In this document: one piece after another, positions 53,912-63,234 of the stretch
How the letters are laid out: each line of letters starts with the position of its first letter
Numbering within the stretch: position 1 is the first letter of the stretch
Source of the DNA: an uncultured Eubacterium sp.
GTDB lineage: Bacteria; Bacillota; Clostridia; Peptostreptococcales; Anaerovoracaceae
Assembly (NCBI GenBank): GCA_900543485.1
Contig: UQRM01000004.1
Coordinates: forward strand, 46,426 to 110,425
Length of the DNA: 64,000 nt
Direction of reading: 5' to 3'
The notes under the pieces: model-generated
What the model was told of the DNA's origin: nothing
Databases searched by the model: none
Seen by the model: only the letters and a program-made list of their open reading frames with translations
Position numbers and translations under genes: made by a program

Positions 53912-55837
53912 TTAATTATACTTTTTATATTCTTTTATTTCCTGATCCGTCACTGGCACGAGTTGCATGGCCGCACCGCCTCCTGGCTTCAATGCAAACT
54001 GCATGATTTGAGAGGAATCCACCAACAGACGGGTACATTTCACCTGAGTACGGGTCTTTATCTTATCTCCCCCATCCGTATAAATACGGGCCAGATAGGT
54101 CTTTCCCTTATCTAAAAATGAAAGATTTACCGATTGAGCAGAACCTTCATTATTAGTCAAAGCTCCTACAAACCACTCATTACCCTTGCGACGCGCCATA
54201 GTTATATGCTTACCCGGAGCACCTTCCAATACTTTTGTATCATCAAATACGGTTTGCAGATTCTCGAACCATTCTATTTCGGGCTCCCCTTGATAGAATG
54301 AGGGGCGGTCATACCAGAAGATAGTTTGTAAAGGACTGTAAAAAATCAATGAAGCCGCCAACTGATGAGCATGGGTGTTCTTCAGACGTTTGTCGAAATA
54401 ACAGATGGTATAATCCGCCGCTCCATTAATCATACGGGTAAAAGGCAGAATCGTATTATGCGTAGCGTCGGGAAATTCCTCATTCCCCCGTATCCCTTCC
54501 TGAGTGAGCAGGTTAGGATAAGTACGGCTGAAACCGGATGGACGGAACTCATCATGAATATTAATCAACAATTTGTTTTCGGCAGCCAGACGAACCATAT
54601 CATGCAGCCAAGTAGCCCAACGATGACTGGCATACTGTACGAAGCCGGATTTCACACCTACGACTCCCCACTTATGCAGCAATGGAAAAAGCTCACGCAT
54701 CTGTTTCATCAGGGCATGCTGATTGACATACACCCATACGCCTACCCCTTTTTCTTTGCCGTATGCAATGACACGCGGCATATCCAGTTTGGAAACCACC
54801 TTTGTGGCATCTCCATCATGAGAAGTACAAGGCATATACCATTGCCAGTCAAACAACATATAAGGAATATGATGGGTGGCACAGAAATCAATTGTGGCTA
54901 TGGCCCCTTCAGTGGTAATAGTCGTTTCACGCATAATCTTTCCGGGCCTGATCCAGTCCGTATCGGTTATCTCACAAGGAGGATTCAGATTCTGGATGAT
55001 ATCATTGTGTTCCAGCAATTCTCCCGGTTTATCGGCTGCCATGATAACTTTCCATGGGGTAGCGTAATAAGTGACAATATCCACAGGACTGTACATGACC
55101 GAAGTCAGTGTATTCTGTTTAGTCGGAGAAGCTACCAATTTAGTAAGACACCAGTCATCTACATCGGCATCAGTCAAAGCCACCCACAGCCCGTTGGAAA
55201 GTTCCACAGTCAAAGCCCGTTCCACCGGCTGTTTAATATCGTTAATGGCAAGGTGCTCAAAAGGCGCTTGCGCCCATTGCTCCGCCCACGCCATCGCACC
55301 GGGGGAAAATGTATATTCAGTCAGATCCCCCACCACTTTATGAAAAATGGCCTGTGGATGTTCAGGAAAAAAATAACGGAAAGCGATGCCTTCATCGTAC
55401 GCGCGCACTTCAATATTCAAACGATAATTGGAACCATCTTTTTTGGAAAGATACATGGTTGCCTCATTATACGCCTCGCGAACCGTACTACGTTCTCCAT
55501 ACAGAGGATGCCAAGACTTGTTAACAGCAGGCTGATAGATCACACTATCCACCTCCAAATTATCCATCCAACATTTTACCTGATTTATTTTACGGGCAAG
55601 CGCCAGTTCCCAAGTACGGTTATCCAGCTGAAGACCGGCACGGGAGTTTCCGATAACCTCTCTGCCTCTATACTTTACCTGATATACTATTTCATTTACT
55701 GAAGAAGAAATTTTCTCCTGCCTGAACATAACTTCATGAACTCCCTCCGGGGACGTCAATTTCAATTCTTTAGAATGACCTGCATAAAGCGAAGCCGTAC
55801 AGGTCAACGCATATGCTATGAGTATTATTTTTTTCAT
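53912..55837 (-). CDS. Glycoside hydrolase family 97 (alpha-glucosidase/alpha-galactosidase)
   Basis: 641 aa with signal peptide MKKIILIAYALTCTASLYAG. The family's N-terminal beta-sandwich (ELKLTSPEGVHEVMF), (beta/alpha)8 barrel (FCATHHIPYMLFDWQWYMP; NIHDEFRPSGFSRTYPNLLTQEGIRGNE) and C-terminal beta domain are present. At the position where retaining members have an Asp (KxDF), this protein reads GVKSGFV, which suggests the inverting, SusB-like branch; that reading is tentative. Probably periplasmic, acting on alpha-linked oligosaccharides. An A-rich start region without Shine-Dalgarno is typical of Bacteroides. Confidence 0.87.
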   Translation of the reverse strand: MKKIILIAYALTCTASLYAGHSKELKLTSPEGVHEVMFRQEKISSSVNEIVYQVKYRGREVIGNSRAGLQLDNRTWELALARKINQVKCWMDNLEVDSVIYQPAVNKSWHPLYGERSTVREAYNEATMYLSKKDGSNYRLNIEVRAYDEGIAFRYFFPEHPQAIFHKVVGDLTEYTFSPGAMAWAEQWAQAPFEHLAINDIKQPVERALTVELSNGLWVALTDADVDDWCLTKLVASPTKQNTLTSVMYSPVDIVTYYATPWKVIMAADKPGELLEHNDIIQNLNPPCEITDTDWIRPGKIMRETTITTEGAIATIDFCATHHIPYMLFDWQWYMPCTSHDGDATKVVSKLDMPRVIAYGKEKGVGVWVYVNQHALMKQMRELFPLLHKWGVVGVKSGFVQYASHRWATWLHDMVRLAAENKLLINIHDEFRPSGFSRTYPNLLTQEGIRGNEEFPDATHNTILPFTRMINGAADYTICYFDKRLKNTHAHQLAASLIFYSPLQTIFWYDRPSFYQGEPEIEWFENLQTVFDDTKVLEGAPGKHITMARRKGNEWFVGALTNNEGSAQSVNLSFLDKGKTYLARIYTDGGDKIKTRTQVKCTRLLVDSSQIMQFALKPGGGAAMQLVPVTDQEIKEYKKYN

Positions 55838-55920
55838 AATGATTACTTTTTAATTAGTAGTACGGATGAATCGGAAAACTCACTCAACGAAAAGAAAAAT
55901 AAAATCTATAGGATAAAACA

Positions 55921-55961
55921 ATTCACCGCAGAGACCTTCAGCATTAGTCCCTGCGGTGAAT
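55921..55961 (-). terminator. Terminator after the heparinase-like gene
   Basis: Perfect 11-bp arms ATTCACCGCAG (55921-55931) and CTGCGGTGAAT (55951-55961); on the minus strand TTGTTTTA follows. Confidence 0.8.
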
Positions 55962-55978
55962 AAGGATGCACAAAAAAA

Positions 55979-58621
55979 TTATAATTTTTGATTGTAACCT
56001 TCATTCAGTTCTTTGGTTTCTTTTCCTATTTTCACCCGTACAGGACCGGTTGCTGAATAGTACCAAACACCATGCTGCATATAGATTGCAGCATATACGT
56101 CATGATCCGATTCTAAAACAAAGTTACCTTTCTTTAGTGAACGGCCACAGCCAAGATACATCAGTTGAATCTGACCTTCTTTTTCTCTTATCAATCCTAA
56201 CCCGCCACAGAATGAAACACGTTTGGAAGGATGATGAGCCTGCATGTCCGTCGCACTGAACAGATAATCCGCATATCCGTCCGCCGTATTCACCTTCACC
56301 CCGGTACAGCCATCATCTCCCTGCAAGGCTTCTACACCGAGCACATTCGGACCACTCTTTTTATACGCTTCATAAACAGAAACAAAAGGATGAGTATGAG
56401 CATTATTACCTTCCTGACGGACAATCAAAGCAGGAGTCGGCATAGGAGGCATACAAATATCGCCGGGAGTCAACCCTTTATTCATTGTAGTCGGGGGAGC
56501 ATCCACCTGATAAATTTCACGTCCCTCACCTCCTGTCATCCATAAACGCGCCGTTATATCTTCGGGCATACTCCATGAAGCGATGAAATTCTGGTTATAA
56601 TCGGATTTATGCAGATTGGAAAACCAATGATATCCTTCATGCCACGTTTTGTCAAACTTCTCCAAAGCCTCACCGGGAAGCTTGTTCCCTTCCGAATCAG
56701 TGATTTCCATCGAAGTACCTACATGATGGAACAAATAATCATTATCCGCCCTGTCCGACCGGAAAATATCCACATAATAACCACTATTCCCCGAAGTACG
56801 GACCATAGCGACCATTCTTCTTTTCTCACCGGCAGACACATCGGCAAAGTTGAGGTAAGGAGTTAATTCTCTATCATTTACGAATTCTCCCTCCTTCACC
56901 ATAGGTTCCATAGCATGAATAGTGATATCTCCTTCCGTATATCCGGGTAAAACCGTATTAGAACCTGTAGGAGACTGATGGTATCCATGATCTTTGCTCC
57001 AATAGGACTCATAAGCCGCTGCATCCGGAGCCAACGCATAACCATACGCATAGAATTGTAAAGCCAACCCGTTCGGAGTGAGATGGTATCCTTTTTTACC
57101 ACCATACAGAGTGAACATCATTTTATAATCTCCCTCCCAGTTCTTCATTGTAATAAAACGATGATGGGGAGAATAAGACGCACGCTCATTACTCTCTGCA
57201 CGTACAGACGGGATGGTAGCTGTATAGGTACAAAGCCCTGTCCAACCGGCATTATTTCTGGAGTATTTCTTTTGAGAAATCCCTTTGTTCAAGGCACTTG
57301 CCACTTTTTCCACCCCCTCCTTATTATCTGTTCCGGTATAATAAGTCAGCAGATTTTCAAACGTCTGAAAATTAGCACTTCCCCCACGTGAATCACCGAA
57401 CACCACCATATTGGCTGCATCGTCCATCCAAGGAAATACAGCCATTGCAGCTTTCTGCAAAATGGGGTTACCGGCTATGATATCTATCCCGGCACGTTTC
57501 AAGGGAGCCGCCCAATCAAGCAATGACTGCACTGTACCGAATGAATAACCGGGAGATTCCGGCCACAGCCCTGTCACCCGATCGTAAGTTTTCAATATAT
57601 CGGGAATGGCATCATGATAGGGAGTAGATTCGTTCACCAGCAGATTCAAATAATACTCTTTTCCTTTACCGTCAGCATAAGCCTCATTATGATCGAGCAC
57701 CAACATAGGACGCAGCATTATATTCCACCCGTTCACATTCCAGTTACCCGATTTGCCACCGCGTACCAGCCCTATATTGATAAAACGCTTAAAGACTTCG
57801 GCAGCTACCGTTTTTGTATCTTTCCCAATTGCTTTCAGATGAGCATGAGGATGCCGTATCAAATAATCGAAAGCAAAATCATACGCCATTGCCGCATGCA
57901 TTACCAAATCATCATGTATCTGTTCGTAATCATAATAGCCGCAAATACCTCCCGGTTCCCAACCACCGACACTGCCACACGACTTTTCAGGGTCCAAAAT
58001 AGGATTCATATAATACGTCCCTACCAACCACACATTAAATATATCTGTGGCAAAACGGGCAAACTTCTCTTCTCCTGTCACCCAATAAACAAAAGCGGCA
58101 TTTTCTGCTAATGTCAAGATCTCGACATTATTCCCCCGTATCATGTGCCCGCTTTCCTTATAAGGCACTTTGACCGAAGGCTCCGAAGGATTTAATTTAT
58201 TAATTCCCCACATATCACCTGTTTCATTATAAGAAGTGCGGTCCTCCAACGGAACATTGACATACTTATTCCAAGTACGCATTCCCGGCATTCTTACAGT
58301 GGGAACAGGAGCATTCCCCTCTCCATAGTCCCAATTCTGTTTTTTCAAATAACATTGAGTATAGCGCTCTCCATCTTTCCAATACATGGCCAGCCGGAAA
58401 GTTATCCATTCGGGATCAGTCTGATGACGATCCACATATTTTTCCACTTTGGAGCGGATAGCTGCAAAGGCTTCCCCAGCCCAAGGCTCATTTTTCACTT
58501 TTTGCAGAACAGACGCTCTATCCGCCGGAGAAACATATACACAAGGGTGTTGCTGCGCCTGAACAGCCGACATACACCCTATCCATAAAATAAAGGTTAC
58601 TAAAATATTTTTCATACTCAT
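55979..58621 (-). CDS. Heparinase II/III-like polysaccharide lyase
   Basis: 880 aa with signal peptide (MKNILVTFILWIGCMSAVQA; a second start lies two codons upstream). An alpha/alpha-toroid N-terminal region (residues about 30-400, with WNVNGWNIMLRPMLVLDHNEAYAD) is followed by beta-sandwich domains, the layout of heparinase II/III and related lyases. The segment VFGDSRGGSANFQTFENLL marks the junction. Substrate unknown, probably an acidic polysaccharide. Its C-terminal domain resembles the partial protein at 63,231, so the locus has two paralogues. It abuts the serine hydrolase stop. Confidence 0.8.
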   Translation of the reverse strand: MSMKNILVTFILWIGCMSAVQAQQHPCVYVSPADRASVLQKVKNEPWAGEAFAAIRSKVEKYVDRHQTDPEWITFRLAMYWKDGERYTQCYLKKQNWDYGEGNAPVPTVRMPGMRTWNKYVNVPLEDRTSYNETGDMWGINKLNPSEPSVKVPYKESGHMIRGNNVEILTLAENAAFVYWVTGEEKFARFATDIFNVWLVGTYYMNPILDPEKSCGSVGGWEPGGICGYYDYEQIHDDLVMHAAMAYDFAFDYLIRHPHAHLKAIGKDTKTVAAEVFKRFINIGLVRGGKSGNWNVNGWNIMLRPMLVLDHNEAYADGKGKEYYLNLLVNESTPYHDAIPDILKTYDRVTGLWPESPGYSFGTVQSLLDWAAPLKRAGIDIIAGNPILQKAAMAVFPWMDDAANMVVFGDSRGGSANFQTFENLLTYYTGTDNKEGVEKVASALNKGISQKKYSRNNAGWTGLCTYTATIPSVRAESNERASYSPHHRFITMKNWEGDYKMMFTLYGGKKGYHLTPNGLALQFYAYGYALAPDAAAYESYWSKDHGYHQSPTGSNTVLPGYTEGDITIHAMEPMVKEGEFVNDRELTPYLNFADVSAGEKRRMVAMVRTSGNSGYYVDIFRSDRADNDYLFHHVGTSMEITDSEGNKLPGEALEKFDKTWHEGYHWFSNLHKSDYNQNFIASWSMPEDITARLWMTGGEGREIYQVDAPPTTMNKGLTPGDICMPPMPTPALIVRQEGNNAHTHPFVSVYEAYKKSGPNVLGVEALQGDDGCTGVKVNTADGYADYLFSATDMQAHHPSKRVSFCGGLGLIREKEGQIQLMYLGCGRSLKKGNFVLESDHDVYAAIYMQHGVWYYSATGPVRVKIGKETKELNEGYNQKL

Positions 58622-59707
58622 TTATTGATTTACTATCTTGGTTACCGTTTCAGACAGGACAGGACTGCCATAAAAAGAAGAGAAGCCGTCTTTTTTATTA
58701 GCTCCTCCCTGTACGTGAGCTATAAAGAAACCATACACGCTATCACGTTTATTTATCCACGGGTAAGCACCAGCCCATCCGGGAGAACTAATCTGATAAG
58801 CTTCTCCTGTAGTCTCATCAACCAGTTCACGCCATTCACCTAATCCATAGATACCAGTGTGGTGCTGTCCTAACGCTTTCTCAACATACTCACCAGGAGC
58901 AACAACAGCATTCCGTACCTGATCTACCTGCATAGTTTGAACTGTTTCCGGTTTCAATATCTCTTTGTTCCCGAAACGTCCGTTATGATAAATCATTTTC
59001 AAGAAACGGATATAATCATTCAGCGTGGTACACAATCCACCTCCCAACATAGGAGCATGTCCCCCGTCAGTATTAACCGGAGTAAAATGAGAGCCAGTCA
59101 TTTCCAAAGGAACGGCAATTAATTTCTGAAATAAAAATTCAAACTCTTCCCCCATAGCTACTTCGGCCATACGTCCGGCTATTTGCATGGCCAATCCTCC
59201 ATATTCAAATCGAATTCCCGGTGCAAAAACAGTATCCAAAGGCAATATCTCTGTGACAGCCGAATCCAAATGATTGTAATTGTCCACCCGGGGAGCAGGC
59301 AGGTAAGGACGTACACCGGAAGTATGAGAGAGTAATTGACGCAAAAGGATATCGCCTTTCGCATCGCCCCTGAACTGCGGTAACCACTTCTCTACAGGAT
59401 CATCCCAACTCAAATCCGTCCGGTCCACTACCGCACCAATTACGGCAGCAGCCACCCACTTGCCGGCAGAAGCGACATACACTTTTGTATCTCCGGTGAA
59501 AGAGCCATACGTCTTTTCAAACAACACTGAATCATTCTTTATCACACATATTGCTCCCCCCGGATAGTATCCCTTATCCATCCAGGTACTGATTATGGAA
59601 TCCAAAGGGGTAAAATCATAAGTTACATTCTGTTTACCTTGCCGTAAACAAGAAGTCACAACCAAGCCAACAGCCAATATCAAAATAAAAACGAATCCTC
59701 TATTCAT
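58622..59707 (-). CDS. Serine hydrolase of the beta-lactamase/class C family, lipoprotein
   Basis: 361 aa. Lipoprotein signal ending VVTSC, so membrane anchored. SxxK motif in VASAGKWVAAA; FEYGGLAMQIAGRMAE stands where the second catalytic motif (usually YxN) is expected, here YGG. QLLSHTSGVRPYL and GGGLCTTLNDYIRFLKM are family segments. Such enzymes are esterases or peptidases as often as beta-lactamases; in this setting, removal of an ester decoration from a glycan is plausible. Confidence 0.82.
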   Translation of the reverse strand: MNRGFVFILILAVGLVVTSCLRQGKQNVTYDFTPLDSIISTWMDKGYYPGGAICVIKNDSVLFEKTYGSFTGDTKVYVASAGKWVAAAVIGAVVDRTDLSWDDPVEKWLPQFRGDAKGDILLRQLLSHTSGVRPYLPAPRVDNYNHLDSAVTEILPLDTVFAPGIRFEYGGLAMQIAGRMAEVAMGEEFEFLFQKLIAVPLEMTGSHFTPVNTDGGHAPMLGGGLCTTLNDYIRFLKMIYHNGRFGNKEILKPETVQTMQVDQVRNAVVAPGEYVEKALGQHHTGIYGLGEWRELVDETTGEAYQISSPGWAGAYPWINKRDSVYGFFIAHVQGGANKKDGFSSFYGSPVLSETVTKIVNQ

Positions 59708-59784
59708 ATTCCTATATCATTTGATTAGTCAAACCATATATAAATACGAATCAAAGGATTCATTTACTCATCTAATAATGAAAT

Positions 59785-61707
59785 TTATTCTTTCTCCAAA
59801 TCCCAATATACCACATAACGCTGCCGATGAATATTGTACAACGGTTCTATCACATCTCCTTGCGAAGTCGTAAACTTTAATTCCGTACCGACACGCTGTA
59901 CACTGCGTTCAGGATGCTTGACATCGAGTTTTAACGTAGTGCGAAGTCCTGCAGGGATATGATAATCATACGTATAATAATCATTGTACAAAGCAGGATT
60001 GGAATCGGGCGCAGGTGCCTGCATTCCTTCTGTTCCCCGCTTACCGGCCAACACTACCGGACCATAAACCAACGCTCCTTTTTGAGGATTATCCGGGGTC
60101 GTTTCCACACGGAGACACATAGGATAATCAGCCGTAATACGGTCACCGTCTTTCCATAGACGAGTAATGGCAATATATGAACCTGGCTTCTGTTTCACCG
60201 CTATCTTTTTGCCATTCACAAACACTTTCACTCCCTTGCTCCATGAAGGATAACGAAGATAAACCGTAGTCTCTACAGGATTTTGGGCTCTTATGGTCAG
60301 AACAGTGGTCTCCTCTGCCGGAAAATCCGTTTCCTGCCGGAGAGTCAATCCTTTCTCGCGCCAATTAACCACCGAGGGGATAAAAAGATTCACATAAATG
60401 CCTTTGTCATTGTGATAATAAATAGCTTCTCCATATTTAGCATGGTTCTCAAAACCGCTTCCCACACAACACCAGAAAGAATTTTCTTTCGTACTATACA
60501 CCTTATGCGAGCCTGAAAGCAAGGGCAGGAAATATGTTACCATACCGGTCTGAGGATCTTGCTGTCCCAAAATATGGTTGTAAAGGGCCCGTTCATAATA
60601 ATCCGCAATGGCAGCATCGGCTGTCCAGCAGAACAAATGACGGGACAGTTTCAACATATTATAGGTACAACACGTTTCCCCAGTATAACCTGACACATGC
60701 TTGGAGAACCGGGCCGGGTCAAAATAATGTTCCTTGTCACTACTGCATCCAGGGGCAAATGTATGATGGTCTATCATAGTATGCCAAAAGAAATCGGATA
60801 ACTTTCTGCTGTTCTCATCCTCTGTCAATTCATAATTGCGAGCTTCGGCTATCACTTTCGGAATGAATGTATTGGTATGTTTAGTACCCAAATCATCACG
60901 TAGTTCCTTTAACGGATCAATCACTTCATTATGGTAAAAGAATTGAGCCAGCCACCGATGACGTTCGTCCCCGGTTATCGCATACAAATTATAAAAGGAC
61001 TCATTCACTCCACCAAATTCATTCCGTATCATTTTTTGACGTGTAGTCTCATCCAAAGGTTTGAGTTTATGATATGCCCAGTCGGCCATACGGATAACAA
61101 CCTCCAAAGCTTTCTGATTGTCACTGTAAAGATACTGGTCTATCAATCCAGAGAAAAGCTTATGAAGCGTGTACCACGGTGCCCATACACTGGTACCACG
61201 GATATTCCGATTGATCAATTCTTCAGGATAAGCACTCAGATAGCCGTTACCCAATGCGGTTTGTACCTCCGCCAGGCCATTCACCAGACTATCCCCTTTT
61301 TGTTTGAACTGTTCACTGCCGGTTGCCGCATACATCAAGCCGTAGGCAGAAAGCAAGTGCCCTGTGGTGTGTCCACGCAATTCACAGTCCAAGGACTCCC
61401 ATCCACCTAACTTCTTTACTGTCATATAACCACCTTCACGACCTGCAAACACGCCAGCATTGGTACGAAAACTATGCAACAGCCTGTTCACCTCTATAGA
61501 AGCCATCCACATAGAATCACGCATCATATTTTCACGAAAACGGCTTGGAAGCAAACGAACATCTTTCAAATCAAAACTCTTGACTTTCATCGGAGCCACG
61601 GTTTCTCTCTTCAACTTTCCGGCATGTTGGCCGGGATAAACAGACTGGGCCGTCAAAGCACCCGACATAGCCAATAACCCGGCTACAACTAAAATTTTCT
61701 TCTTCAT
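59785..61707 (-). CDS. Glycoside hydrolase family 127/146-like beta-L-arabinofuranosidase
   Basis: 640 aa, signal peptide MKKKILVVAGLLAMSGALTA. The DUF1680-type alpha/alpha barrel shows the zinc-site residues in GETCCTYNMLKLSR and FWCCVGSGFENHAKYGE (Cys pairs with a Glu). ELRGHTTGHLLSAYGLMYA is another family motif. These enzymes release L-arabinofuranose from pectic arabinan or plant glycoproteins. Followed by the serine hydrolase gene 77 bases on. Confidence 0.88.
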   Translation of the reverse strand: MKKKILVVAGLLAMSGALTAQSVYPGQHAGKLKRETVAPMKVKSFDLKDVRLLPSRFRENMMRDSMWMASIEVNRLLHSFRTNAGVFAGREGGYMTVKKLGGWESLDCELRGHTTGHLLSAYGLMYAATGSEQFKQKGDSLVNGLAEVQTALGNGYLSAYPEELINRNIRGTSVWAPWYTLHKLFSGLIDQYLYSDNQKALEVVIRMADWAYHKLKPLDETTRQKMIRNEFGGVNESFYNLYAITGDERHRWLAQFFYHNEVIDPLKELRDDLGTKHTNTFIPKVIAEARNYELTEDENSRKLSDFFWHTMIDHHTFAPGCSSDKEHYFDPARFSKHVSGYTGETCCTYNMLKLSRHLFCWTADAAIADYYERALYNHILGQQDPQTGMVTYFLPLLSGSHKVYSTKENSFWCCVGSGFENHAKYGEAIYYHNDKGIYVNLFIPSVVNWREKGLTLRQETDFPAEETTVLTIRAQNPVETTVYLRYPSWSKGVKVFVNGKKIAVKQKPGSYIAITRLWKDGDRITADYPMCLRVETTPDNPQKGALVYGPVVLAGKRGTEGMQAPAPDSNPALYNDYYTYDYHIPAGLRTTLKLDVKHPERSVQRVGTELKFTTSQGDVIEPLYNIHRQRYVVYWDLEKE

Positions 61708-61762
61708 TGTCTTTTTCTAATTAGTTCCTCAATCGACATTCAAACTTGCTACATAATACGAT

Positions 61763-61798
61763 AAAAGAGAGAAAAACACTGAATGTTTTTCTCTCTTT
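61763..61798 (-). terminator. Terminator after the GH28-like gene
   Basis: AAAGAGAGAAAAAC and GTTTTTCTCTCTTT arms around a seven-base loop, so the GH127-type gene is probably transcribed separately. Confidence 0.8.
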
Positions 61799-61833
61799 TC
61801 ATAAATAGGTCCAACTATAAAACAGTTTTTTAT

Positions 61834-63234
61834 CTACTTTATCTTTATTCCTTCGATATATTCATTCGTGATAAAACCCTTTAAATCCTTTATCTTCTCT
61901 CCATTAACCACCACATTTTCAAACGTAATATTCCGCACCATCCTTTCTTTATCCAGCCCTTTTATCAACGAAGGATTCTCGCCTACTCCGTTATAAGTAA
62001 TATTACGGAAAGTTACTCCATCAATGCTCTGTCCGGGCTGTTTGTCATATTTAGGATTGAAACGAATGTTGATATGGAACAATTTTCCTTCTTGAATACT
62101 TTCCACCCGAATATCCTCAAATAAAATATTCTTCACCCTGTTTCTATCACCGGCATCTATAGCCATACATCCCTGATAAGGCACATCATCTTCATCATGT
62201 TCCAAAATATCTATGTTCTTAAATAGCATATCTTCCAAAACTTCATCTCCCGTTTCGGTGTTCCCGTGCGTACCTATATTGATAGGATGCGCAATATCTG
62301 CCCATAGAGTAGAATTAAGTACATGAATATTGCGACAGTCGCCATAATAATTCCAACGATGCGTATAAAGAGCTATACAATCATCCGAATTACGGAGAAA
62401 TACATCATCAATCGTCACATCCGAGCAAGACATAAAATCCAGTCCGTCACTCCACCCCTGATAGCTAAATGATTTCAAGTTCTTTATGGTGATTCCGGTA
62501 GACTGTCCGCCGGAGACTGTATAATGTCGTGAATTAATGACCGTAATCCCCTCAATCAGTACATTTTTGGAATAAGCGATTGATATTCCCTGTTGAGGTT
62601 CAAGCAACATCCCATGCCCCAGAATTTTCACATTCTCTACACTGTCGCAATTCAAACGCCCTTTCAGCACTGCGCCACCTTCGAGATAAACCGTTGTATT
62701 GGAAGGGATACGGAAACACTTACCGGTCGTATCGGTAGGCTCATGTATTCCTGATTCGAAGTACATCACATTCGGATCGTTCTTATCCGGTACATTCTCA
62801 ATGATAGGATTGGCAAACACGTGCAGGTTACTCAAACGGTCACCATTAAACTCGACTGACAGTTTCTGCGGTTTGTCTATCGTAAATAAAAGAAAGTTCC
62901 CGTCTATCTCCGGTTGAATGCCTTTAGCCAAAGGACGCACTACTGCCGAACGGATCTCGCCATTGTTCTTTTGCACAAGAACTTCCACCTTTCCGGAGAA
63001 ATCGAATTGAACCATTGTGGCATCGGACTTCGTATCCATATCCACCTTTACATTATATTCATACAGGTCTACCCACTCCTTTTTTCCCACCTGTCGCACT
63101 TTTACAGTATAATCATCGTTGTGACGGGCATAGTAGATGCCTGTCGGAACAGGATAAGTAATGATTTTCGCTTGTACGCCCAAACCTGTCAAAGCAAGCA
63201 AAAATGTGATTGTTATTCTTCCCAATTTATTCAT
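61834..63234 (-). CDS. GH28-like right-handed beta-helix glycosidase
   Basis: 466 aa, signal peptide ending LGVQA. An N-terminal beta-sandwich (to about 145) precedes parallel beta-helix turns. Catalytic-like residues are in GWSDGLDFMSCSDV and RNSDDCIALY with a later INIGTHGNTE, comparable to the NTD, DD and GHG motifs of polygalacturonases. GH49 is an alternative. ATG 63234 overlaps the stop of the upstream gene (ATGA). Confidence 0.78.
   Translation of the reverse strand: MNKLGRITITFLLALTGLGVQAKIITYPVPTGIYYARHNDDYTVKVRQVGKKEWVDLYEYNVKVDMDTKSDATMVQFDFSGKVEVLVQKNNGEIRSAVVRPLAKGIQPEIDGNFLLFTIDKPQKLSVEFNGDRLSNLHVFANPIIENVPDKNDPNVMYFESGIHEPTDTTGKCFRIPSNTTVYLEGGAVLKGRLNCDSVENVKILGHGMLLEPQQGISIAYSKNVLIEGITVINSRHYTVSGGQSTGITIKNLKSFSYQGWSDGLDFMSCSDVTIDDVFLRNSDDCIALYTHRWNYYGDCRNIHVLNSTLWADIAHPINIGTHGNTETGDEVLEDMLFKNIDILEHDEDDVPYQGCMAIDAGDRNRVKNILFEDIRVESIQEGKLFHINIRFNPKYDKQPGQSIDGVTFRNITYNGVGENPSLIKGLDKERMVRNITFENVVVNGEKIKDLKGFITNEYIEGIKIK

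Noticed and set aside
54365..55702. Long plus-strand frame of 445 codons opposite the GH97 gene.
   Set aside because: Shadow of a gene with clear signal peptide and family motifs.
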